The translations under genes were made by a program, and so were the position numbers. A DNA stretch of 38,625 nucleotides. Origin: Actinophytocola oryzae (lineage in GTDB: Bacteria > Actinomycetota > Actinomycetes > Mycobacteriales > Pseudonocardiaceae). How positions within the stretch are numbered: position 1 is the stretch's first letter; each line of letters starts with the position of its first letter. Below, piece after piece: positions 31,923 to 38,625 of the stretch. The notes under the pieces were generated by a model. It made no database searches and had not been told where the DNA came from. It saw only the letters and a list, made by a program, of their open reading frames with translations. The stretch lies in contig NZ_SOCP01000037.1 in NCBI RefSeq assembly GCF_004364325.1, positions 1 through 38,625 of the forward strand. The letters run 5' to 3'.

Positions 31923-33170
31923 CTACCCGGCGGCGACGGCCTCCTGCCACAGCGTCAGCGCCTCGTCGACCTGGTCGGCGTTCACGACCAGCGGCGGGAT
32001 CATGCGGACGACGTTGCCCGCCGGGCCGCACGTCAGCAGCAGCAGACCCGCGGCGGACGCCGCCTGCTGCACCCGCACCGCCGTGACGGGGTCGGGGTTG
32101 CCGTCGCCGTCCACGAACTCGCTGCCCAGCATCAGGCCGAGACCCCGGACGTCGCCGATGGCCGGTGCGTCGGCCGCCACCTTCGCCAGGCCCTCCCTCA
32201 GACGGGCGCCCTGGGTGGCCGCGTTCTCCACGAGACCCTCGGACAGGATGACGTCGAGCGTCGCGATGGCCGCCGCGCAGGCGACCGCGTTGCCGCCGTA
32301 CGTGCCGCCCTGCGAGCCGGGCCACGCCTTCTCCATCAACGCCCTCGGCGCCGCGATGGCCGACAGCGGGAAGCCGCTGGCCAGGCCCTTCGCGGTGATC
32401 ACGACGTCGGGACGCACGGCGAAGTGGTCGTGGCCCCAGAAGCGGCCCGTGCGGCCGAACCCGGTCTGGACCTCGTCCACCACCAGCAGGGCACCACAGC
32501 GGTCGGCACGTTCGCGAAGGCCACGCAGGAACTCCGCGGTCGCCGGCACGTAGCCGCCCTCGCCGAGGACCGGCTCGACGAAGAACGCCGCGGTGTCGGC
32601 GGGCGCGGTCAGGGTCTGCATGACGTAGTCCAGCTCACGCAGCGCGAACCGGGTCGCCTCCTCCTCGGACCAGCCGTAGCGGTACGCGGTCGGGAAGGGC
32701 GACACTACGACGCCACCCATGAGCGGCGCGAAGCCGCCGCGGAACTTGGTCGCGGACGAGGTCATCGACGCGGCGCCGACCGTACGGCCGTGGAACGCAC
32801 CGTGGCACACCACGACGTTCGGCCTGCCGGTCGCCTGCCGGGACAGGCGAAGGGCCGCCTCGACCGCCTCACTGCCGGAGTTCGCGTAGAACAGGGTGTC
32901 CAGACCGGCGGGCAGCACCTCGCCGAGGCGCTCGGTCAGCGTCAGCAGCGGCCGGTGCATGACCGTCGTGTACTGGCCGTGGATCAGCCTGCCCGCCTGC
33001 TCACGCACAGCCTCGACCACGCGTGGATGGCAGTGACCGGTGCTGGTCACCCCGATGCCCGCGGTGAAGTCCAGGTAGCGACGCCCGTCCTCGCCGTAGA
33101 GGTACACACCCTCGCCGCGTTCGGCGAGTACCGGCGTCGCCTGCTTCAGGATCGGGGACAACTCGGACAT
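31923..33170 (-). CDS. class III PLP aminotransferase (4-aminobutyrate/acetylornithine type)
   Basis: 415-residue aminotransferase. N-terminal YLYGEDGRRYLDFTAGIGV, ANSGSEAVEAALRLSR (PLP phosphate site), HGAFHGRT, DEVQTGFGRTG with D232, and PLP lysine K261 in TAKGLASGFP are all present. The overall pattern fits 4-aminobutyrate aminotransferase-like or acetylornithine-like enzymes; the substrate amine is not certain. The start at 33170 follows AGAGGG and gives the usual MSELSPIL; an ATG 20 nt upstream (33190) is also in frame. The upstream region carries the 53-bp repeat, so its promoter must lie in the 40 bp between repeat and start, or further up in the repeat. Confidence 0.9.
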   Translation of the reverse strand: MSELSPILKQATPVLAERGEGVYLYGEDGRRYLDFTAGIGVTSTGHCHPRVVEAVREQAGRLIHGQYTTVMHRPLLTLTERLGEVLPAGLDTLFYANSGSEAVEAALRLSRQATGRPNVVVCHGAFHGRTVGAASMTSSATKFRGGFAPLMGGVVVSPFPTAYRYGWSEEEATRFALRELDYVMQTLTAPADTAAFFVEPVLGEGGYVPATAEFLRGLRERADRCGALLVVDEVQTGFGRTGRFWGHDHFAVRPDVVITAKGLASGFPLSAIAAPRALMEKAWPGSQGGTYGGNAVACAAAIATLDVILSEGLVENAATQGARLREGLAKVAADAPAIGDVRGLGLMLGSEFVDGDGNPDPVTAVRVQQAASAAGLLLLTCGPAGNVVRMIPPLVVNADQVDEALTLWQEAVAAG

Positions 33171-33211
33171 CCGCCCACACCCTCTCATCGACAATCCCAC
33201 GACCGCCCTCC

Positions 33212-33264
33212 GCACTGAAGGCGTCCTTCGTAACGCCCAGCGTAAGGAAGGCGTCCTTCAGTGC
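33212..33264. repeat. 53-bp palindromic repeat, copy 3
   Basis: The reverse complement is identical to copy 2 over all 53 bases, with identity extending to 33211-33266. It contains the stop codon of the metallo-hydrolase gene (33258-33260) and the preceding His codon; the shared CCGCACTGA gives both this gene and tetR a final His and stop. It separates two same-strand genes. Confidence 0.92.
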
Positions 33265-33878
33265 GGGGCGGTCCACTCGTCCAGGTGTGGCGCCTCCGCG
33301 CCGATCGTCGTGTCGTCGCCGTGGCCGGTGTGGACGACGGTCTCCGGCGGGAGTGTCAGCAACCGGTCACGGATCGAGTCGACGATCGTCGGGAAGTCCG
33401 AATGGGACCGTCCGGTCGCGCCGGGGCCACCCTGGAACAGGGTATCGCCGGTGAACACCACACCGAGGTCGGGCACGTGGAAGCACACCGCGCCGGGTGC
33501 GTGGCCCGGCGTGTGCAGCACACGCACCTCCGTGCCCGCCACGTCGAGGACGTCGCCGTCGGCGAGCGTGTCGGTCGGCCTGGCCTCCTCGTGGGCGAGG
33601 CGCCACAGCACGTCGTCGGCCGGGTGCAGCAGGATCGGCGCGCCGACCAGCTCCGACAACGCGGGTGCGGCGTTCACGTGGTCGTCGTGGGCGTGGGTGC
33701 AGGCGATCGCCAGCACCTCACGCTCGCCGACGGCCGCCGCGATCGCCGCCGCGTCGTGGGCGGCATCGATGACCAGCACCTGGCTGTCGTCGCCGAGCAG
33801 CCAGACGTTGTTGTCGACCTCCCAGCTGCCGCCGTCGAGGTTGAACGTGCCGGACGTGACGACCTTCTGGACCCGCAT
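33258..33878 (-). CDS. MBL-fold metallo-hydrolase, probable S-formylmycothiol hydrolase
   Basis: 206-residue metallo-beta-lactamase-fold hydrolase. Zinc ligands are H62, H64, D66 and H67 in THAHDDH, then HTPGHAPG, FTGDTLFQGG and HTGHGDDT, as in glyoxalase II-type enzymes. Its ATG shares a base with the stop of the mscR gene (TGATG), so the two are translationally coupled. MscR makes S-formylmycothiol, and a thioesterase is needed next; this gene is the natural candidate. A homologous metallo-hydrolase gene also sits beside mscR in mycobacteria. Biochemical role is inferred. Confidence 0.88.
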   Translation of the reverse strand: MRVQKVVTSGTFNLDGGSWEVDNNVWLLGDDSQVLVIDAAHDAAAIAAAVGEREVLAIACTHAHDDHVNAAPALSELVGAPILLHPADDVLWRLAHEEARPTDTLADGDVLDVAGTEVRVLHTPGHAPGAVCFHVPDLGVVFTGDTLFQGGPGATGRSHSDFPTIVDSIRDRLLTLPPETVVHTGHGDDTTIGAEAPHLDEWTAPH

Positions 33879-34963
33879 CAGAAGACCACTACCGAGCGCA
33901 GCACCTCGCCGTTGTGCATCTTGGTGAACGCCTCCTCGACCTGGTCGAGCGCGATGGTCTCGCTGACGAACCCGTCGAGGTCGAGCCTGCCCTGCTGGTA
34001 GAGGTCGACGAGGTAGGGGAAGTCACGCGAGGGCAGGCAGTCGCCGTACCAGCTGGACTTCAGCGACCCGCCACGCGAGAAGAAGTCGATCATCGGCATC
34101 TCGACGCGCATGTCCGGCGTCGGCACGCCCACCAGCACGACGGTGCCGGCGAGGTCGCGGGCGTAGAAGGCCTGCTTCCACGTCTCGGGCCGCCCGACCG
34201 CCTCGATGACGACGTCCGCGCCGAACCCGCCGGTCAGCTCCTGGACCGCCTCGACGACGTCGCCCGCGCCCGCGTTGATCGTGTGCGTGGCCCCGAAACC
34301 CTTGGCCCACTCCAGCTTCCGGTCGTCGAGGTCGATCGCGATGATCTTCGTGGCGCCCGCGATCCGCGCACCCGCGACGGCCGCGTTGCCCACACCGCCG
34401 CAACCGATCACGGCCACGCTGTCACCACGCGTGACGCCGCCGGTGTTCACGGCCGCGCCGATGCCCGCCATGATCCCGCAGCCGAGCAGCCCCACCGCGG
34501 CGGGCGACGCCGTCGGGTCGACCTTGGTGCACTGGCCACTGTGGACGAGTGTCTTCTCGACGAACGCGCCGATGCCGAGGGCGGGCGAGAGTGCCGTGCC
34601 GTCGGTCAGCGTCATCGGCTGGGCGGCGTTGAAGGTGGAGAAGCAGTACCAGGGGCGGCCACGCAGGCAGGCGCGGCACGTGCCGCAGACCGCACGCCAG
34701 TTGAGGATGACGAAGTCACCGGGCTCGAGGTCGGTGACACCGTCGCCGACCGACTCGACGACCCCGGCCGCCTCGTGCCCGAGCAGGAAGGGGTACTCGT
34801 CGTTGATGCCGCCCTCGCGGTAGTGCAGGTCGGTGTGGCACACGCCGCACGCCTGGACCTCGACCACCGCCTCACCCGGCCCGGGGTCCGGCACGACGAT
34901 CGTCTCGATCTCCACCGGGGCGCCCTTGGACCTGGCGACGACACCCCGAACCTGCTGAGCCAT
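33878..34963 (-). CDS. mscR: S-(hydroxymethyl)mycothiol dehydrogenase (mycothiol-dependent formaldehyde dehydrogenase)
   Basis: 361-residue zinc-dependent medium-chain dehydrogenase. Catalytic zinc region ACGVCHTDLHYREGG with C39 and LGHEAAG; structural zinc C93/C96/C99/C107; NAD site AVIGCGGVGNAAV; and SLKSSWYGDCLPSRDFPYL, read in two parts, typical of MscR. It oxidises the formaldehyde adduct of mycothiol to S-formylmycothiol in the cytosol, and may also reduce S-nitrosomycothiol. Its presence implies that the host makes mycothiol. ATG start with AAGGGA upstream. First gene of a two-gene operon. Confidence 0.95.
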   Translation of the reverse strand: MAQQVRGVVARSKGAPVEIETIVVPDPGPGEAVVEVQACGVCHTDLHYREGGINDEYPFLLGHEAAGVVESVGDGVTDLEPGDFVILNWRAVCGTCRACLRGRPWYCFSTFNAAQPMTLTDGTALSPALGIGAFVEKTLVHSGQCTKVDPTASPAAVGLLGCGIMAGIGAAVNTGGVTRGDSVAVIGCGGVGNAAVAGARIAGATKIIAIDLDDRKLEWAKGFGATHTINAGAGDVVEAVQELTGGFGADVVIEAVGRPETWKQAFYARDLAGTVVLVGVPTPDMRVEMPMIDFFSRGGSLKSSWYGDCLPSRDFPYLVDLYQQGRLDLDGFVSETIALDQVEEAFTKMHNGEVLRSVVVF

Positions 34964-35014
34964 GCGCTTTGTCCCTTCCCATGCACCAGAGCTGACAGGT
35001 ACTTCTACCAGCTT

Positions 35015-35047
35015 CGCCGGTCAGAGTTACGTGAAGGCGCCGGTCAG
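35015..35047 (-). promoter_or_regulatory. direct repeats upstream of mscR
   Basis: CTGACCGGCG (minus-strand reading) occurs at 35015-35024 and 35038-35047, 23 bp apart and 52-84 bp before the mscR start. Position and spacing (about two helical turns) fit an activator site, but no known formaldehyde regulator motif was recognised. Confidence 0.35.
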
Positions 35048-35159
35048 TCGGGTTCGGGCACGGCCAGCCACGCCGTCCGGCGTGACCCGCTTGGCAAGCC
35101 GCGCAAACACCAGCTCCGCGCGAGGCTCGAGACCGAGGCGGCGGCAGGCGCCTGACGCT

Positions 35160-35190
35160 GTCCGGGGTGGGTGTCGCGCCCACCCCGGAC
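35160..35190 (-). terminator. fbiC terminator hairpin
   Basis: GTCCGGGGTGGG (35160-35171) and CCCACCCCGGAC (35179-35190) form a perfect 12-bp stem with a 7-nt loop, 9 bp after the fbiC stop. GC-rich, no T tract. Confidence 0.75.
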
Positions 35191-35198
35191 GTCGCGGC

Positions 35199-37760
35199 CT
35201 ACACCACCGGGAGGAGGTTCGGGCGCCAGACGCCGTCGTGGGCTCGTGCCGTGGCCAGGCGTTCGGCCGGGACCTCGCCGTACGTCGTCGTCCGCTGCCG
35301 GGAAGGGCGGCCCGCCCTGGCCGCCAGCTCCTCCAGACCGGCGATCGTCTTGTAGCTCCCGTTCTCCGACCCCGCCATGCGGCTGATGGTCTCCTCCATC
35401 AGCGTGCCGCCGAGGTCGTTCACACCGCCACGCAGTACGTCGACCACTCCCTCCTCACCGAGCTTCACCCAGGACGTCTGGATGTTGTCGATGCGGCCGT
35501 GGAGCAGCAACCGGGCCAGTGCGTGGACCGCGCGGTTCTCCAGGTGGGTCGGGCCGGGACGGGCGATGCCGGCGAGGTAGAGCGGGGCGTTGGTGTGCAC
35601 GAACGGCAGGAGCACGAACTCCGAGAACCCGCCCGTCCGTGCCTGGAGGTCCCGGAGGAGCTTCAGGTGCGCGACCCAGTGCGTCGGGTTGTCCACGTGG
35701 CCGTACATCATCGTCGACGTGGTCGGCATGCCCAGCTCGTGGGCGGTGGTCACCACCTCGATCCACGCCGACGTCGGCAGCTTGCCCTTGGTCAGGACCC
35801 ACCGGACGTCGTCGTCCAGGATCTCGGCCGCCGTGCCCGGGAGGGAGTCCACTCCCGCCTCCCTGGCGGCGGTCAGCCAGTCGCGGATGGACATGTTCGT
35901 CCTGGACGCGCCGTTCACGACCTCCATGGGCGAGAACGCGTGAACGTGCAGGCCAGGTGCGCGTTTCTTGACCTCGGCGGCGATGTCGAAGTACGCCGTG
36001 CCGGGCAGGTCGGGGTGGATGCCGCCCTGCATGCACACCTCGGTCGCACCGACCGACCACGCCTGGTCGGCCCGCTGACCGACCTGGTCGAGGGAGAGGG
36101 TGTAGGCGTCGCTGTCGGTGCGGCGCTGGGCGAAGGCGCAGAAGCGGCAACCCGTGTAGCAGACGTTGGTGAAGTTGATGTTCCGCGTGACCACGTAGGT
36201 GACGTCGTCGCCGACCGTGTCCCGGCGGACGGCGTCGGCCAGGGCGGCCAACGCCTCGATCTCCTGGCCCGGCTCGGCCGAGAGCAGGGTCAGCGCGTCG
36301 GCGTCGGACAGGCCTGCCGGGTCGGCCTCGGCGTGACGCAACGCGGTCGCGAACTCGCCGCGTGCCCGGGTTCCCGGCAGCGCGACGACCCGGCCGCGCA
36401 GCTCCTCCCAGTCGCCGTACACGGAGTCGAAGTCCTCGCGGCGGTCCTCGGTGCGACCGACGGTGTCGATGGACGTGTTCAGGTCGGTGCGGCCAGAGGA
36501 GACCAGCGCGACCTCCGGCTCCTGCCACGGCAGGCCCGCGATCTCGGCGTCGGGGTCGGCCAGCCCGGACGGTGCGGCCAGTGCCTCGATGTGCGGCGCC
36601 ACCCGTGGGTCGATCCACGGCTCGCCGCGCGTCACGTACTCCGGGTAGATCGGGAGGCGTTCGGCCAGCTCGAAGCCCGCCGCGCTCGTGTGCCTGGCCA
36701 GCTCGTCGAGCCGGGGCCACGGGCGTTCGGGGTTCACGTGGTCGATCGTCAGCGGGGACACGCCACCCCAGTCGTCGATGCCCGCCCGCAGCAACAGCTC
36801 GTACTCCCCCGCGATCAGGTTCGGCGGCGCCTGGATGCGCATCCTCGGGCCCAGGACGAGCCGTGCCACGGCCACGGTCGCGGCCAGCTCGGCGGCCTCC
36901 ACGTCCGGCATGCCGCGCATCGCGGTGTCCGGCTTCGCCCGGAAGTTCTGGATGATCACTTCCTGGATCGAGCCGTACTGGCGGGCGACCTGGCGGATGG
37001 CGAACAGCGAGTCGACGCGTTCGGCCAGGGTCTCGCCGATACCCAGCAGGATCCCGGTCGTGAACGGGACGTTCAGGCGGCCCGCGTCCTCCAGGACCCG
37101 CAGTCGGACCGCGGGTTCCTTGTCCGGTGAGCCGTAGTGCGGGCCGCCCGGTTCGGACCACAGGCGGGTGGCGGTGGTCTCGAGCATCATGCCCATCGAG
37201 GCCGACACCGGCTTGAGGCGCTGGAAGTCCTGCCAGGTCAGCACGCCGGGGTTGAGGTGGGGCAGTACGCCGGTCTCCTCCAGGATCTTGATCGAGACGG
37301 CGCGGACGTAGGACAGGGTGTCCGGGTAGCCTGCCTCCTCGAGCCAGTCGCGGGCGGCCTCCCAGCGATCCTCGGGTTTGTCGCCGAGTGTGATCAACAC
37401 CTCGCGGCAGCCGGCCTCGGCGCCCTTGCGGGCGATGTCGAGCACCTCGTCCTCGGACAGGAACGCGGCGGGCAGCCTGCCGGGCACGGTCGCGAACGTG
37501 CAGTAGTGGCAGCGGTCGGCGCAGAGCCTGGTCAGCGGCACGAACACGCTGCGCGAGTACGTGATGGTCCTCGGCCGCCCCACGGCCTCCAGCCCCTGGT
37601 CACGGACCCGCGACGCCGCGTCGAACAGCGTCTCGAGCTGCTCGCCCCTGGCGTGGAGCAGCGTCTCCGCCTCGGTGGCGTCGAGCGCGGCGCCGTCCCG
37701 CGCGCGCCGCAGCGCACGCCTGATCGCCGACCCGCCGGGTACGAACCCCTCCACCACCAC
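35199..37760 (-). CDS. fbiC: FO synthase FbiC (bifunctional CofG/CofH, F420 biosynthesis)
   Basis: Bifunctional radical-SAM enzyme making the deazaflavin FO from tyrosine and the flavin precursor 5-amino-6-ribitylaminouracil, the first stage of coenzyme F420. 853 residues, close to the mycobacterial protein. The CofG half has a CxxxCxxC iron-sulfur motif at C80/C84/C87 (CADRCHYC); the CofH half has C534/C538/C541 (CYTGCRFC). Both halves carry the expected barrel motifs, including PPNLIAGEYELLLRAGIDDWGG in two parts and HVDNPTHWVAHLKLLRDLQ. The GTG at 37760 is chosen because AGGGG lies 7 nt upstream; two adjacent GTGs are equally in frame, and the upstream open extension lacks coding bias. Confidence 0.96.
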   Translation of the reverse strand: MVVEGFVPGGSAIRRALRRARDGAALDATEAETLLHARGEQLETLFDAASRVRDQGLEAVGRPRTITYSRSVFVPLTRLCADRCHYCTFATVPGRLPAAFLSEDEVLDIARKGAEAGCREVLITLGDKPEDRWEAARDWLEEAGYPDTLSYVRAVSIKILEETGVLPHLNPGVLTWQDFQRLKPVSASMGMMLETTATRLWSEPGGPHYGSPDKEPAVRLRVLEDAGRLNVPFTTGILLGIGETLAERVDSLFAIRQVARQYGSIQEVIIQNFRAKPDTAMRGMPDVEAAELAATVAVARLVLGPRMRIQAPPNLIAGEYELLLRAGIDDWGGVSPLTIDHVNPERPWPRLDELARHTSAAGFELAERLPIYPEYVTRGEPWIDPRVAPHIEALAAPSGLADPDAEIAGLPWQEPEVALVSSGRTDLNTSIDTVGRTEDRREDFDSVYGDWEELRGRVVALPGTRARGEFATALRHAEADPAGLSDADALTLLSAEPGQEIEALAALADAVRRDTVGDDVTYVVTRNINFTNVCYTGCRFCAFAQRRTDSDAYTLSLDQVGQRADQAWSVGATEVCMQGGIHPDLPGTAYFDIAAEVKKRAPGLHVHAFSPMEVVNGASRTNMSIRDWLTAAREAGVDSLPGTAAEILDDDVRWVLTKGKLPTSAWIEVVTTAHELGMPTTSTMMYGHVDNPTHWVAHLKLLRDLQARTGGFSEFVLLPFVHTNAPLYLAGIARPGPTHLENRAVHALARLLLHGRIDNIQTSWVKLGEEGVVDVLRGGVNDLGGTLMEETISRMAGSENGSYKTIAGLEELAARAGRPSRQRTTTYGEVPAERLATARAHDGVWRPNLLPVV

Positions 37761-37829
37761 GAAGATCCCCTTCCCAGGTGTCCAGGCCCCCAAGCTAGCC
37801 GTGGCCCACGACATTCGCGCACGTGACGG

Positions 37830-37979
37830 TCATCCCAACCGCACGGGCGCGCGGATCATTCCGACGGGTTCCGCGTTCAGGAGCACCCGTGTACTGCCAC
37901 AGGAGCAGCGTTGGTAGCTCACCCAGCCCTGGCTCGTGACGTGGCTCGACGTGGTTTCCCAGTGGTGTGATGCGCTCAT
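37830..37979 (-). CDS. small cysteine-motif protein, 49 residues
   Basis: A short open frame from ATG 37979 to TGA 37830. Codon third positions are mostly G or C, as in the real genes around it. The product begins MSASHHWETTSSHVTSQGWV and has a single CSCG (C25/C27) after a YQR segment, the style of small actinobacterial proteins with a metal- or redox-type CxC motif. Only a weak GGGG precedes the start. It lies just upstream of fbiC on the same strand (69 bp to the fbiC start) and is divergent from the CGNR-type gene. No function can be assigned. Confidence 0.55.
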   Translation of the reverse strand: MSASHHWETTSSHVTSQGWVSYQRCSCGSTRVLLNAEPVGMIRAPVRLG

Positions 37980-38005
37980 GGCCCCCAGTCTGCTGTAATG
38001 GTCTT

Positions 38006-38527
38006 GTGCATCTGAACCCTTACGGCGAGGACCCCGTCCGGCTGGCGGTCGACCTGGTCAACTACCCGCCGCGCACGCCCGCCGAACTGGGCAGGCGCTG
38101 CGCCGCGACCGGTGTCGCGGTCGACGCGGTGCCGACCGCGAGTGACCTCCAGGAGGTCGAGCGGTTCCTCGCGCTGTGGCTGGGGGTGGTCGACGCCGAG
38201 TCGGCCGAGGTGCGTGCGGAGCGGCTCAACCGGCTGCTCGCCCAGTCGTCGACCCATCCCCGGCTGACCGACCACGCCGACGACGGCTGGCACCTCCACT
38301 ACCGCGATCCCGACCTGCCGCTCGGAGGCGTGATCCGCGCACTGGTCAGCGTAGGGACCGCCCTGCACCTGACGGGTCGCGGCATGACCCGCCTGCGCCG
38401 GTGCGCGCTCGAGGAGTGCCGCAGCCCGTTCGGCGACTTCAGCCGGGGCGGGCGGCAGCGGTACTGCTCCCCCGCGTGCGCCAACCGCGACGCCGTGCGC
38501 CGCCACCGGGCGAAGAAGCCCGCCTAG
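38006..38527 (+). CDS. CGNR-type zinc-finger transcription-factor-like protein
   Basis: 173-residue member of the ABATE/CGNR family of putative stress-responsive transcription factors. The N-terminal ABATE part begins MHLNPYGEDPVRLAVDLVN. The C-terminal zinc finger has C133, C138, C154 and C158, followed by a basic helix with repeated Arg (NRDAVRRHRAKK). The name-giving CGNR is CANR here (158-161), with Ala for Gly. TGTAAT ends 6 nt before the GTG start, suggesting a leaderless message. The stop lies in the palindrome CGCCTAGGCG. Targets unknown. Confidence 0.88.
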   Translation: MHLNPYGEDPVRLAVDLVNYPPRTPAELGRRCAATGVAVDAVPTASDLQEVERFLALWLGVVDAESAEVRAERLNRLLAQSSTHPRLTDHADDGWHLHYRDPDLPLGGVIRALVSVGTALHLTGRGMTRLRRCALEECRSPFGDFSRGGRQRYCSPACANRDAVRRHRAKKPA

Positions 38528-38625
38528 GCGCAATGCCACTGATTTAGATCGTCTTGGCTGATCGCTTGCGGCGTGTGGGCCTGGACGGTGGCGTGATCGT
38601 GACTGCTGTCTGGGATGGGCGGCTG
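38528..38625 (+). other. right edge with open frame of different codon usage, possibly a mobile-element end
   Basis: From 38548 to the window end one plus-strand frame is open for 26 codons; possible starts are TTG at 38554 or GTG at 38572. Third-position G/C is only about two thirds, clearly lower than in the other genes. The first 20 bases are AT-richer (CAATGCCACTGATTTAG). This could be the start of a transferred gene or an insertion sequence, but too little is visible to name it. Confidence 0.3.

Larger units (their letters stand above)
34964..35198. other. 235-bp region between mscR start and fbiC end
   Basis: No gene with convincing codon bias. It contains a pair of 10-bp direct repeats near the mscR start, and the fbiC terminator hairpin at its other end. 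The middle (about 35050-35155) shows nothing recognisable; short frames there match no family. Confidence 0.5.

Noticed and set aside
13257..33264. Repeat as a CRISPR array
   Set aside because: Only three copies, kilobases apart, each at a gene end, with no spacers or cas genes.
34872..35183. Cys-containing 103-codon minus-strand frame upstream of mscR
   Set aside because: Starts inside the fbiC terminator hairpin, overlaps the mscR start, and lacks coding bias and homology.
34962..37130. 722-codon plus-strand frame across fbiC
   Set aside because: Antisense to fbiC, whose radical-SAM motifs on the minus strand are unambiguous.

Overview
The window is very GC-rich, with third codon positions almost all G or C. 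It comes from a mycothiol- and F420-producing actinomycete. The markers are a PknG-family kinase, an S-(hydroxymethyl)mycothiol dehydrogenase, the two-domain FO synthase FbiC, MarR/TetR/DeoR/MocR regulators, and many genes with a -10 box 6-8 nt before the start codon. My best guess is the Pseudonocardiales (a Lentzea/Saccharothrix/Actinosynnema-like genome). This is inferred from gene content and style; no search was run.

Layout. (1) 71-5602: a tightly overlapping operon encoding a PknG-like kinase, a PP2C phosphatase, a von Willebrand A (VWA) protein and an FHA protein. Three of the four carry tandem zinc ribbons. It reads as a complete Ser/Thr phosphosignalling module and is the most interesting system here. 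(2) 5702-9417: two secreted SGNH/GDSL hydrolases flanking a membrane protein and a MarR regulator that share a perfect 14-bp-arm operator. (3) 9663-13162: a protein with a tRNA-guanine-transglycosylase-type zinc motif followed by a DUF3516 Ski2-like helicase. (4) 13313-20528: mainly single housekeeping or accessory genes: barstar-like protein, phosphoribosyltransferase, methyltransferase, NudC, XdhC-like protein, a MocR regulator divergent from an aldo/keto reductase, a VOC protein and an orphan kinase-fold protein. (5) 20623-24710: an acyl-CoA operon (SDR, MaoC, two acyl-CoA dehydrogenases, TetR) behind a palindromic operator. (6) 24775-27701: DeoR repressor, quinone oxidoreductase divergent from a TetR regulator with duplicated operators, and a MORN-repeat protein. 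(7) 27764-30385: a sugar operon of ROK kinase, PfkB kinase and class II aldolase. (8) 30419-31885: ArsR/SRPBCC pair and a molbindin. (9) 31923-34963: class III aminotransferase, then a formaldehyde detoxification pair (mscR plus metallo-hydrolase). (10) 35199-38625: fbiC, a small unlisted 49-residue protein, a CGNR-type zinc-finger regulator, and a differently composed right edge.

A 53-bp palindromic repeat occurs three times (13257, 24704, 33212). Two copies are identical, in opposite orientation, and contain the stop codon of the adjacent gene. No tRNA, rRNA, CRISPR array or complete insertion sequence was seen. No gene-free stretch exceeds 300 bases; the longest, around 9418-9662 and 34964-35198, are described below.
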